DNA of 64,000 bases from Chloroflexota bacterium (lineage in GTDB: Bacteria > Chloroflexota > Dehalococcoidia > Bin125), in NCBI GenBank assembly GCA_028873865.1, contig JAPPNI010000029.1, forward strand, positions 180,626 to 244,625. The letters are read 5' to 3'. The notes under the pieces are model-generated. The model made no database searches. It was not told the DNA's origin and saw nothing but the letters and a program-made list of their open reading frames with translations. Position 1 is the stretch's first letter, and each line of letters opens with the position of its first letter. Below, piece by piece: positions 15,976 through 23,886 of the stretch. A program made the translations under genes and the position numbers.

Positions 15976-17249
15976 CAGATCACGCCCTCCTCGTGCAGCC
16001 CGGCGATTTCATCCCGGCTCAGGCCGAGCAATTCGCCGTAGACGTAGTCGTTGTCCTCGCCCAACACCGCGGCGCCGCGGGTCATCGACCAGTCGGTCTT
16101 GGTGAAGTGGGCCGGAATGCCGTCCACCCGCACGCGGCCCATCTCCGCTTGCCGAATCGTCGGCCAGAGCTGCGCTTCGGCCGAGTTGACATCTTGGTCG
16201 ATCCGCTGCTCGGGGGTCTGCACGGCATTGGCCGGCACACCGGCCTCACGCAGCAGCTCCGCCGACTGGAACGGATCGCGGCGCATGCACCACTCGCCGA
16301 TCCGCGAGTCCAACTCGTCCTGCGCTGCCAACCGACCGCCAAGCTGGCCGTAGTCGTCGTTCGCGGCCCAGTCGCAACCGTCGGCAACGAGCACATCGCG
16401 CATCGCGTGCCAGTCCTCGTCATTCCTGCAGGCAATCGCGATCCAGGCCTCGTCGAACGAGCCGGGAATCGGTTGCGCCGCGTAGATGTTGTGCGGCGCC
16501 ATCGCCGGGAACTGCGAGTGATTGGCGTCCGGAAATCCCTCGCGCCGCAGCGGACGCCCGTTGACCGTGTAGTCCAGCAACACGGGACCGTTCAGCGTTA
16601 GCGCCGCCTCGGTCGCCGCGACATCGACGTACTGGCCCTCGCCGGTGCGGTTGCGATGGTGAATCGCCAGCATGATCGCCATCGCCATGAAGTAGGCCCC
16701 GGTGTGGTCCATGTAGGAGTAGCCCCAGCCCGCCGGCGGCTGATCGGGAATCGCCGACGACATCGTCAGACCGCTCGTCGCCTGCACGATCGGACCCCAC
16801 GTCTTGAACTTCTCGTACGGCCCCGAGTGCCCGAAGCCGCAGTTGGAGACGTAGATGATGTCTTCCCTGATTTCCTTGAGCGCGTCGTAGTCGTAGCCCC
16901 AGGAGCGCATCACGCCGGAGGAAAAGTTCTCGGTCACGCAGTCGGAGATCGCGACCAGCCGCTCGAACAGCTCGCGCCCCTTCTCCGTCTTGATGTTCAG
17001 CGAGATACCCAGCTTGCCCACGTTGTGATTGTTGAACGGCCCGCCCAGCTCAGGACCGCGCCGATCGTCCACATAGGGCGGCATCCCGCGCAGGATGTCC
17101 CAGCGCCCGTGGTTGGATGGATCCTCAATCCGGATCACCTCCGCGCCGAACGCGGCCATGAACTTGGTCGCGCCTGCGCCGGCCAACTGACCGGTGAAAT
17201 CGCAGATCCGTAGATGCGAGAGAGCCTGGCTCTTGACGTGATGGGGCAT
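15975..17249 (-). CDS. CaiB/BaiF CoA-transferase, probable catalytic subunit
   Basis: A 424-aa type III CoA-transferase with the expected Asp in SYMDHTGAYF (near residue 180), CoA-binding FGAEVIRIEDPSNHGR (34-49) and the RTGEGQYVDVAATEA strand. It is followed with a one-base overlap by the Asp-less paralogue (14719-15975); together they look like a heterodimer, and they match the two-domain layout of the fused gene at 3918-6317. The acid and donor are unknown. The divergent SDR gene lies 83 bp away, with an inverted repeat between them that could regulate both. Confidence 0.88.
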   Translation of the reverse strand: MPHHVKSQALSHLRICDFTGQLAGAGATKFMAAFGAEVIRIEDPSNHGRWDILRGMPPYVDDRRGPELGGPFNNHNVGKLGISLNIKTEKGRELFERLVAISDCVTENFSSGVMRSWGYDYDALKEIREDIIYVSNCGFGHSGPYEKFKTWGPIVQATSGLTMSSAIPDQPPAGWGYSYMDHTGAYFMAMAIMLAIHHRNRTGEGQYVDVAATEAALTLNGPVLLDYTVNGRPLRREGFPDANHSQFPAMAPHNIYAAQPIPGSFDEAWIAIACRNDEDWHAMRDVLVADGCDWAANDDYGQLGGRLAAQDELDSRIGEWCMRRDPFQSAELLREAGVPANAVQTPEQRIDQDVNSAEAQLWPTIRQAEMGRVRVDGIPAHFTKTDWSMTRGAAVLGEDNDYVYGELLGLSRDEIAGLHEEGVI

Positions 17250-17287
17250 CGTCCTACTCCTCCTGCGGAAGTCTATATGGCGGATAT

Positions 17288-17305
17288 GCTGAGGCTCATC
17301 TCAGC
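17288..17305. promoter_or_regulatory. Inverted repeat between divergent genes (possible operator)
   Basis: GCTGAG and CTCAGC flank a 6-base spacer in the 83-bp gap between the CoA-transferase pair (minus) and the SDR gene (plus). The location and size suit a dimeric repressor site, but no local regulator gene supports this. Confidence 0.3.
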
Positions 17306-17332
17306 CGGACAGACAAATCGAGGAAGACCAAC

Positions 17333-18106
17333 ATGGCCAAAGTCGCATTCATCACCGGAGCCAGCCGAGGCATCGGCAAGCAGCTCGCCCAGGATTTCGC
17401 CATCGCCGGCTACGACATCGCCGCCGTCGCCCGCTCAACCGCCGATACGCCGACCAAGCTCCCCGGCACCGTCAACGAGACCGCGCAACTGGTCGAGGAA
17501 GCCGGCCAGCAGTGCCTGCCGATCGGCGCCAACCTGGCCAAGGTGGAGGATCTTGACCGCGCCATCGCCGAAACCTACGACCGCTTCGGCCAGATCGACG
17601 TGCTGATCAACAACGCCGCCATCGCGCCTCCGGGCAAGGCGCTCGAATCGGGCCGCAACCTCTGGGGCCTGGCCGTCGAGATCAACGTCAACGCGCCCTT
17701 CTACCTGACCCACGCCGTCGCCCCGAAAATGGCCGAGGCCGACGGCGGCGCGATCATCAACATCGGTTCCGGCGCATCCGTCAGCCCCGACTTCGGTCGC
17801 GCCAGCTACACGACGACCAAGCGCGCGCTCGAAGCGATGTCCGAGTCGCTGGCCAGCGACCTCAAGGGAACCGGAATCTCGGTCAACTGCCTCAGGCTCG
17901 AGCTCTCCGTCTGGAGTGAGGGCTACGCCTTCACCCTCGGCGAGCAGGCCAGGCAGATGGACTTCGAAGACCCGATCATCATGTCCGACGCCTGCCTCTG
18001 GATCGTCGCCCAGGGCCCCGAATGGACCGGCCGAATCGTCACCATCGCCGACCTCCGCAAGTACGGAGCCGTCCGCCCGACGACCCGAAAGACCTTCGAC
18101 GACTAG
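17333..18106 (+). CDS. SDR family NAD(P)-dependent oxidoreductase
   Basis: A 257-aa classical short-chain dehydrogenase. The nucleotide site is TGASRGIGKQ (8-17), the NNAAIAPPG strand follows, Ser lies in INIGSGAS, and the active-site Tyr and Lys are in SYTTTKR. It is transcribed divergently from the heteromeric CoA-transferase, so it may oxidise or reduce a hydroxy- or keto-acid (or its CoA ester) in the same pathway. Its stop overlaps the stop of the convergent rmuC gene within the palindrome CTAG. Confidence 0.88.
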   Translation: MAKVAFITGASRGIGKQLAQDFAIAGYDIAAVARSTADTPTKLPGTVNETAQLVEEAGQQCLPIGANLAKVEDLDRAIAETYDRFGQIDVLINNAAIAPPGKALESGRNLWGLAVEINVNAPFYLTHAVAPKMAEADGGAIINIGSGASVSPDFGRASYTTTKRALEAMSESLASDLKGTGISVNCLRLELSVWSEGYAFTLGEQARQMDFEDPIIMSDACLWIVAQGPEWTGRIVTIADLRKYGAVRPTTRKTFDD

Positions 18107-19518
18107 TCCGATCCTGCATTCAATTCTGGCGCGTTGAGTTGCCGCGTTGATCCGTCTAGGACTCGGGGTTCTTCGATCCGCTGTCCATCCCCGATAGCGC
18201 CGAGTTCTTCCATTCGTCGGGCCTGTGGCAGTACGCGACGCTCAAGTGAGCCGACACTGTCGTTATAGGCCTTCACAGCCCGGTCGAGCGCTCCGCCGAC
18301 GCCGTCGACGTGCCTCGTGAAAGTCCCCAGTCGCTCATACAGCAGCTTGGCGGCATCGGCGATGTCCTGCGCATTGCGTTGGATTTCCTCTTGCTGCCAG
18401 GCGACGCCAATCGTCCGCAAGAGTGCAATCAGCAACCCGGGAGTGGCGATCAGTACGCGATGTCGGGTCCAGGCATCTTCCCAGATGCTCGGTTGGGCCG
18501 TCATGGCAGCATCGAGGATGGTCTCGGCCGGTAGAAACAACACCACGAAGTCCGGAGACTGGCCCTCGATCGCCTCCGCGTAGCTCTTGCTGCCCAGTTG
18601 CCGCGCATGGCCCATGAGGGAGCGCGCATGCTGTTCCAGGGCGGATCGCTGCTGCGAGTCGTCGGCTGCATCATGCGCCTCGAGATAGGAACTGAGCGGG
18701 GCCTTGGCATCGACCGGAACCGTCAGTTCACGGGGCATGTGAATGATGGCGTCGGGCCTCACGGCACCGTCTTCGCCGGGCGTGTGCTGCTGGCGTTCGT
18801 ATGTGACGTGCTCCCGCATGCCCGAGACCTCCAGGACCCGTTCGAGCGTGAGCTCTCCCCAGCGCCCCCGCTGCTGCGGGGCCGACAACGCTTGTCGCAG
18901 CCCCGTGGTCGTCAGATTGAGTTCGTTGAGCTGACGCCCTGTTCCGGCGATCATCTCTTCGACGCTGCCGTAAGCCTTCTGTCTGACCTGCTCCATGGCC
19001 TGCGACTGCTTGTCCAACTTCTCGATGGATTCCTTGAGAGGCCTGACCGTCTTGTCCATCCGCTCGATGGACTTGGCCGCCTCCTCGCTGCTCAGGTCGC
19101 GGAACTCCTTGATGAAGTCCTCGCGCGTCGATTGCGTCACGCTAGACGCGATCCCCTTGAAACGCTCCTCCAACTCAGCCCGAAACGTGTTCATCTCGTC
19201 CACTCGAGCGGCGTGGTCGGCTTCGATGCCGGCCAATCGGGACTCCGATCGCGCCAGCTTCTCCTCCGACACGCCCAGCTTCCTCACCGCCTCGTCTCGC
19301 TCTTCGGTCCTCGTGGCGGCCTCGCGCCGATAGGCGCTCGCGTCGCTCTCGGCTCTGGCCTTGTCTTCCCCCAGCTGCCGGGCAGCATCACCGGCGTCGG
19401 CCAGTTCGTTCCGCAACAGTGTCGCTTCATCCCGCACACTCACCAGTTCGCGTCGACTGATCCAATACACCACCGCCGCGACCACCAACCCGATGATCAA
19501 GCCAATGACAATTTCCAT
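18103..19518 (-). CDS. rmuC: RmuC family DNA recombination protein
   Basis: A 471-aa RmuC homologue, thought to be a nuclease that limits inversion at short inverted repeats. An N-terminal membrane helix (residues 3-22, VIGLIIGLVVAAVVYW) is followed by a long coiled coil (about 25-150) and the RmuC core with GRWGELTLERVLEVSGM, VDAKAPLSSYL and the GLLIALLRTIGVAWQQE helix. The order and length are typical. The start is ATG 19518. It is convergent with the SDR gene, the stops overlapping by 3 bp. Given the many inverted repeats in this window, an inversion-suppressing protein is an apt neighbour, though that is coincidence until shown otherwise. Confidence 0.9.
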   Translation of the reverse strand: MEIVIGLIIGLVVAAVVYWISRRELVSVRDEATLLRNELADAGDAARQLGEDKARAESDASAYRREAATRTEERDEAVRKLGVSEEKLARSESRLAGIEADHAARVDEMNTFRAELEERFKGIASSVTQSTREDFIKEFRDLSSEEAAKSIERMDKTVRPLKESIEKLDKQSQAMEQVRQKAYGSVEEMIAGTGRQLNELNLTTTGLRQALSAPQQRGRWGELTLERVLEVSGMREHVTYERQQHTPGEDGAVRPDAIIHMPRELTVPVDAKAPLSSYLEAHDAADDSQQRSALEQHARSLMGHARQLGSKSYAEAIEGQSPDFVVLFLPAETILDAAMTAQPSIWEDAWTRHRVLIATPGLLIALLRTIGVAWQQEEIQRNAQDIADAAKLLYERLGTFTRHVDGVGGALDRAVKAYNDSVGSLERRVLPQARRMEELGAIGDGQRIEEPRVLDGSTRQLNAPELNAGSD

Positions 19519-19601
19519 CCTGACCTCCCCAAACGTGCGCCCTGCCCAACGTCTCGATGCTATCTAATGAACGTAACGGGGACTCGAGGAGTGGAACCGA
19601 C

Positions 19602-20369
19602 ATGCACCGACTCGTCCTCTACGTCGCTTCGGCCATGCTGCTCGTCGCCGCGCTGGTCGGCTGCAGCTCCACGAACACCATCAGCGGCGAGGTCCGATTC
19701 CACCGCGACGTCGACCTCCCCGAGGGCGCCACGGTCATCGTGACGCTGCTCGACACCTCCCTCGCCGATGCCTCCGCCATCGAACTGGGCCGCCACGTCA
19801 TCGAAAACGCCGAACGGCTGCCGACCCGCTTCAGCATCGAATACGACCCCGGCGATCTCGATGGCCGAGCGGAAATCACGCTCCAGGCGCGAGTCGAACT
19901 CGGCGACCAACTGCTCTACATCAACGACACCGTCCATCCCGTCCTCACCCGAGGCGCGCCGCGCAACAGCGACGTGCAAGTGATCTCGATCAGCGAGTTC
20001 GACCAGTGCGTCGAGCCGCTCATGGGACAGATCCACTCCAGCTTCTGGGACGGCGACCTGCCCGACGACGCAGTTCTGGAGATTCGCCTCTGGGACGTCT
20101 CAGAGCCCGAACAGCGATTTGTCGTCGTCGAGGCCAGCTTCAAAGACCTCGGCTCATTCCCCATCCACTTCGAACTGCCCTACGAAGGCGTCCAGATCAG
20201 CCGCCATCACCGCTACGAACTCGAAGCCGACATCCACTTCGACGGCGAGCTGCAGTTCCACATCCCCAACCCCGAATGGCGCCGCACCGTCCTGCCCTAC
20301 TGTCCCGACGGCGACGACCTCTCAATCGTCAACGACGTCTTCCCCGTCTCCGAGTTCCCCGCCGAGTAG
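19602..20369 (+). CDS. YbaY-like lipoprotein with two repeats
   Basis: A 255-aa lipoprotein. The signal peptide (LVLYVASAMLLVAALVGC) ends in a lipobox LVGC with Cys20. Two copies of a YbaY-type beta domain follow: one beginning ISGEVRFHRDVDLPEGATV (about 26-135) and one beginning MGQIHSSFWDGDLPDDAVL (about 142-250). Each has the LPEGA/LPDDA turn and a later PxxFxxxYD/PxHFELPYE strand. YbaY-like domains are found in envelope lipoproteins of unknown function. The ATG at 19602 has GAGGAGTGG upstream and gives a proper signal peptide; the earlier in-frame start does not. Confidence 0.75.
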   Translation: MHRLVLYVASAMLLVAALVGCSSTNTISGEVRFHRDVDLPEGATVIVTLLDTSLADASAIELGRHVIENAERLPTRFSIEYDPGDLDGRAEITLQARVELGDQLLYINDTVHPVLTRGAPRNSDVQVISISEFDQCVEPLMGQIHSSFWDGDLPDDAVLEIRLWDVSEPEQRFVVVEASFKDLGSFPIHFELPYEGVQISRHHRYELEADIHFDGELQFHIPNPEWRRTVLPYCPDGDDLSIVNDVFPVSEFPAE

Positions 20370-20468
20370 TCCGCGGATCGCTCCCGCCTGAGTGCAATAA
20401 TGTTCCCGAATCCGCCCGGACAGCGGGCAGGCCACCTTGCCCGCCGCGATCGATCGAGGGAGACGACG

Positions 20469-22058
20469 ATGGAAGTCCCGCTGCTGGTCAACGATTTTCT
20501 GCGCCGAGCATCCAAGCTCTACGGACCCTCCGAGGCCGTCGTCGACGGCGACAAGCGCTTCACCTGGGCCGAGTTCAACAGCCGCGTCAACCAGCAGGCG
20601 CATGCCCTGCTCGACGCTGGCGTCGGCAAGGGCGACCGCGTCGGGATCATCGCGCCTAACTCGCACCAGTTCCTCGAGACGTTCTACGCCACCGCCGCCA
20701 TCGGCGCGATCATCGTGCCGATGAACTATCGCCTGATTCCGGCCGACTTCGAGTACATGCTCGAACACTCCGGCTCGAAAGTCGTTTTCGTCGACGCCGA
20801 GTTCACCCACCTCGTCGATGAGATCCGCGCCAACGTCAGCACCGTCGAGCACTTCATCGCCATCCCCTACGGCGACGCGCCCATCAACCCCGGTTGGACC
20901 GACTACGAGGACTGGATCGCCGATCAGTCGACCGCCCAGCCGCCCGATCCGGAGCTCCAAGAGACCGACCTGCTCTCGATCAACTACACCTCCGGCACGA
21001 CGGCGCGGCCCAAGGGTGTGATGATCACCCACCGCAACGCCTACATCAACGCCTACAACTTCATCGCCCACCTGCGAATTTCGCAGGACGACGCCGAGAT
21101 GTGGACGCTGCCGATGTTCCACGCCAACGGCTGGGGCGGCCCCTACGCGATCACCGCGATGGGCGGCAAGCACGTCGTCCTCCGAGCGCCCGAAGCGGCC
21201 GACATCTACCAGGTCATCCAGGACGAGAACTGCACCTTCGCCTGCATGGCCCCGGCAGTACTGGCCCGCATCCTCGAGTTCGAGCGCAAGGACGACTACA
21301 ACATCACCGTCCGCCCGCGCTTTACGGTCGCCGGCGCGCCGCCGCCGCAGGCCTTCATCGAGCGCCTCGAGAAAGAAATCGGCTGGGAGTTCATCCAGAT
21401 CTACGGCCTCACCGAAACCTCGCCAATCCTGACCGTCTCCGAAGTCAAGCCCTACCTCGGCGCCGACGAAGACGGTTACTTCGGGACCAAGGTCCGCGCC
21501 GGGCACGACGTGATCGGTGTCGAGGTCAAGGTCGTCCGAGACTCCGGCAAGGAGGTCGCCTGGGACGACGAGGAAGTCGGTGAAGTCGTGGCCCGCTCCA
21601 ACGTCGTCCTGCGCGGCTACTGGCAGCAGCAGGAAGAAACCGACAAGGTCATCGTCGACGGCTGGTTCCACACCGGAGACATGGCCACCGTCAACCAGGA
21701 CGGCTACATCAACATCGTCGACCGGGCCAAGGACGTCATCATCTCCGGCGGTGAGAACATCTCCTCAATCGAGGTTGAAGACGTCCTCTACGACCACCCC
21801 GCCGTCCTCGAAGCCGCCGTCATCGGAATCCCCTCCGAGCAGTGGGGAGAAACCCCGCTCGCCCTGATCGTCCCCCGGGAAGGCCACGACGTCACAAGAG
21901 ACGACATCGTTGCCCACTGCCGAGCCACCATGGCCGGCTTCAAAATCCCCCGCCAGGTCGAGTTCGTCGAAACCCTGCCCCGGACCGCCACCGGAAAGCT
22001 CAAAAAATTCGAACTCCGAGAGGCCTACTGGCAAGGCGTCGAAAAGCGCGTGAACTAA
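20469..22058 (+). CDS. Acyl-CoA synthetase (AMP-forming), long/medium-chain type
   Basis: A 529-aa ANL-superfamily ligase that activates a carboxylic acid to acyl-AMP and then acyl-CoA. Motifs in order are the P-loop YTSGTTARPKGVM (near 177-189), GLTETSP near 319, the hinge-side GWFHTGDMA near 400, DVIISGGENIS, and the catalytic Lys in RTATGKLKK near 515. The ATG at 20469 is preceded by GAGGGAGAC and gives the normal N-terminus. It belongs functionally with the CoA-based catabolic genes rather than with the peptide operon 40 bp downstream, where base composition changes sharply. Confidence 0.92.
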   Translation: MEVPLLVNDFLRRASKLYGPSEAVVDGDKRFTWAEFNSRVNQQAHALLDAGVGKGDRVGIIAPNSHQFLETFYATAAIGAIIVPMNYRLIPADFEYMLEHSGSKVVFVDAEFTHLVDEIRANVSTVEHFIAIPYGDAPINPGWTDYEDWIADQSTAQPPDPELQETDLLSINYTSGTTARPKGVMITHRNAYINAYNFIAHLRISQDDAEMWTLPMFHANGWGGPYAITAMGGKHVVLRAPEAADIYQVIQDENCTFACMAPAVLARILEFERKDDYNITVRPRFTVAGAPPPQAFIERLEKEIGWEFIQIYGLTETSPILTVSEVKPYLGADEDGYFGTKVRAGHDVIGVEVKVVRDSGKEVAWDDEEVGEVVARSNVVLRGYWQQQEETDKVIVDGWFHTGDMATVNQDGYINIVDRAKDVIISGGENISSIEVEDVLYDHPAVLEAAVIGIPSEQWGETPLALIVPREGHDVTRDDIVAHCRATMAGFKIPRQVEFVETLPRTATGKLKKFELREAYWQGVEKRVN

Positions 22059-22083
22059 GTATGCTGACTTCAGCAGAGAAATC

Positions 22084-22091
22084 GGAAGGAG
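22084..22091 (+). promoter_or_regulatory. Strong ribosome binding site for the graspetide-precursor candidate
   Basis: GGAAGGAG lies 7 bases before GTG 22099. It is the main evidence that the short ORF is translated from this start. A small inverted repeat (TGCTGA / TCAGCA, 22062-22075) lies just upstream. Confidence 0.7.
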
Positions 22092-22098
22092 ACTCACA

Positions 22099-22299
22099 GT
22101 GCCAGATCACTTCTTGCTGTCTACAGCGAAACGCAGTCCACGAGTGGAGCAATGGCGCCCCCCCTCGGACGCCAAGTACGATGAGTCGCGAGGACTTTGG
22201 ATGCAACATGGAGCGCCGTTGATTCTTGCCGACGCAAGAAAACCAGGGACGAAGAAGCGTGACTTCGAACCAGGTAGCGAAGACCTGAAGTACGAATGA
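22099..22299 (+). CDS. Candidate graspetide (ATP-grasp RiPP) precursor peptide
   Basis: A 66-aa peptide directly before an MvdD-like ATP-grasp ligase. It starts at GTG 22099 with a strong ribosome site and its TGA overlaps the ligase ATG (ATGA). The N-terminal two-thirds would be the leader: YDESRGLWMQHGAPLIL (27-43) recalls the Y-D...Q...G-x-PL layout I remember for actinobacterial ATP-grasp-modified RiPP precursors. The last 19 residues carry nucleophiles (Lys48, Thr51, Lys52, Lys53, Ser60, Lys64) interleaved with carboxylates (Asp55, Glu57, Glu61, Asp62, Glu66), which is what side-chain ester or amide crosslinking needs. Caution: residues 42-48 are encoded within a small palindrome (22223-22240) that resembles dispersed repeats, so part of the ORF could derive from one. 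Confidence 0.62.
   Translation: MPDHFLLSTAKRSPRVEQWRPPSDAKYDESRGLWMQHGAPLILADARKPGTKKRDFEPGSEDLKYE
22223..22240. repeat. Palindrome inside the precursor gene
   Basis: TTCTTGC and GCAAGAA flank CGAC. On the minus strand the surrounding bases would read FLRRQEST-like, a string I recall from dispersed intergenic repeats in several bacterial groups. Within this window I see one copy only. Confidence 0.5.
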
Positions 22300-23255
22300 A
22301 CCCGCATGTGCTCATCCTGTCGAGTCTCTACGACCTTGGCACGGACGAGATCACGTATTGGTTGGATCGCCTGAACGTTCCTTTCGTGCGCCTCAACCGC
22401 GAGCATTTTCCGGAGTACCGATTGGCCCTAGACCCTTTGGGACCATCGATGCGAGTTCGGGGCTGGGGCGAGACTCACGAAATTGGAGATTCTCTTCAAG
22501 CGATCCTGTTTCGACAGCCTGTCTTTCTGAGGAATACTCCAGCACAGTCGCTCACGCCAGATGAACAGCTTTCTAGGTCTCAATGGCAGGCTTTCCTTCG
22601 CGGACTGTCGGTGTTCGAGCGTGCTGCGTGGATGAATCGTCCAGCGTCAACCTATCTTGCCGAATCGAAGCCCTATCAGCTTGCAGTCGCCCGCCAATGC
22701 GGTTTCCTAGTGCCTGAGACGTTAGTTACAAACGACGTGGAACGGATTCAGGGCTACCTGCCTGCTGAGATCGCGATCAAGTCGGTAGACACAGTGCTCC
22801 TTTATGACCAGGAAGAGGCCCTGTTTAGCTTCACAAGAGCCGTTTCCTCAAGCGCTCTCTCTGAATCAAGTCTGAGCAGAGCTCCCGTTACTGCACAGAG
22901 ATTGTTGGAGCCCAAGGTTGATCTCCGTGTAACTGTTGTTGGCGATAGGACATTCGCCGTCAAGATTCTCTCTAACGGCCGTGGAGTTGCCGGTGACTGG
23001 CGAGAAGCGGAACCATCGAGTCTGGAGTACGTTGATGCTCATCTGCCCAAAGGAATACAAGACTGCTGCCGAGCGTTGATGTGTCGCCTTGGCTTGAATT
23101 TCGGTGGGCTGGACCTCGCTGAGACACCGAACGGAATATACTTTGTCGAAGTAAATCCGACTGGCGAGTGGTCTTGGCTGTCAAACGCACAACGTCCAAT
23201 CGGACCCGCAATTGCAGACTGGCTCGCCAACCCGCCTAGAAACTGCTCTGTGTGA
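22296..23255 (+). CDS. MvdD-like ATP-grasp peptide ligase (graspetide synthetase candidate)
   Basis: A 319-aa ATP-grasp enzyme of the RiPP-maturase branch, which would use ATP to link Lys/Ser/Thr side chains to Asp/Glu side chains in a precursor. The N-terminal domain (1-115) has LILSSLYDLGTDEITYWLD and an FRQP segment (72-75) matching the WxRxP region of the family. The ATP-grasp core starts SKPYQLAVARQCGFLVPETLVTN (124-146), with Lys162 in AIKS, the nucleotide-side QRLLEPKVDLRVTVVG, the family-typical DWR (234-236), and Mg ligands in YFVEVNPTGEW (Glu285, Asn287). It overlaps its neighbours by 4 bp on both sides. Its lower G+C and different codon choice from the flanking genes suggest transfer. 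RimK-like protein modification is the alternative role. Confidence 0.85.
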   Translation: MNPHVLILSSLYDLGTDEITYWLDRLNVPFVRLNREHFPEYRLALDPLGPSMRVRGWGETHEIGDSLQAILFRQPVFLRNTPAQSLTPDEQLSRSQWQAFLRGLSVFERAAWMNRPASTYLAESKPYQLAVARQCGFLVPETLVTNDVERIQGYLPAEIAIKSVDTVLLYDQEEALFSFTRAVSSSALSESSLSRAPVTAQRLLEPKVDLRVTVVGDRTFAVKILSNGRGVAGDWREAEPSSLEYVDAHLPKGIQDCCRALMCRLGLNFGGLDLAETPNGIYFVEVNPTGEWSWLSNAQRPIGPAIADWLANPPRNCSV

Positions 23256-23875
23256 AGGCGTATCTCCAACGACAGGCTTTTCGGATTGTCCCTCATTTCG
23301 GCGATCTCTACTACGGCCGACGGATTGAGCGAGATCGAGAGAGTGCGCCTGCCCCCGGTGGTGCTGGGGAGCACGAGTATCGTGCTTATGCCAAACTTGC
23401 TCGGACTGACGTCATGAGGAGGCTACGCGAGGAGCACGAACACGCGGAGAAGCTGGACGAGAAGACGATTCGACTTCTCGCCGTGCCAACGCTAGGGCTT
23501 GCGCTTTTGGCTGTTGCCGGTCCGCTCTTCGTCGGCGATCTGAATCCCCAGTGGCTGAGGTACACGGTGGTCGGATTTGGGACATTGGCCGGAGCGTACC
23601 TTCTCGATGCCGCCTACCTTGCACTTAATTCAATGCGAGTCCAGACTCTGTTCGGATTTGGAAGCCAGTTCTTGCTCGACCTCCAAGATGCCGAGTCAAG
23701 TCTGTGGTTGCGACGCTACCTTGCCAAAGACTTGTGGAGTCAAGAGCAAATGAACCATCGTCGCTCGATTCGCAACGAGGCTGTGTACATGACATTGCGA
23801 AACGGCTTCTTGGCTATCTCCATAGCTGCTGTCTTTGCTGTCAGCGGCCTAATCGCCGAGCAGGTATGCGGGTAG
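23252..23875 (+). CDS. Membrane protein of the ATP-grasp operon, function unknown
   Basis: A 207-aa protein starting at GTG 23252, which overlaps the ligase TGA (GTGA). Hydrophobic segments at about 72-94, 103-124 and 184-202 predict three membrane helices. The N-terminal 70 residues are soluble and charged (MRRLREEHEHAEKLDEK), and about 130-182 form a second soluble stretch with FGFGSQFLLDLQDAESS. I do not recognise the family. Tight coupling to the ligase suggests a role with the peptide product: export, membrane anchoring, immunity, or being itself a partner of the modified peptide. No ABC-transporter or protease motif is present. G+C is low like the ligase gene. Confidence 0.75.
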   Translation: MKAYLQRQAFRIVPHFGDLYYGRRIERDRESAPAPGGAGEHEYRAYAKLARTDVMRRLREEHEHAEKLDEKTIRLLAVPTLGLALLAVAGPLFVGDLNPQWLRYTVVGFGTLAGAYLLDAAYLALNSMRVQTLFGFGSQFLLDLQDAESSLWLRRYLAKDLWSQEQMNHRRSIRNEAVYMTLRNGFLAISIAAVFAVSGLIAEQVCG

Positions 23876-23886
23876 TCTCACTTCCC

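Noticed and set aside
20322..21671. 449-codon minus-strand ORF
   Set aside because: Antisense of the acyl-CoA ligase, low-complexity Val/Asp/Gly composition.
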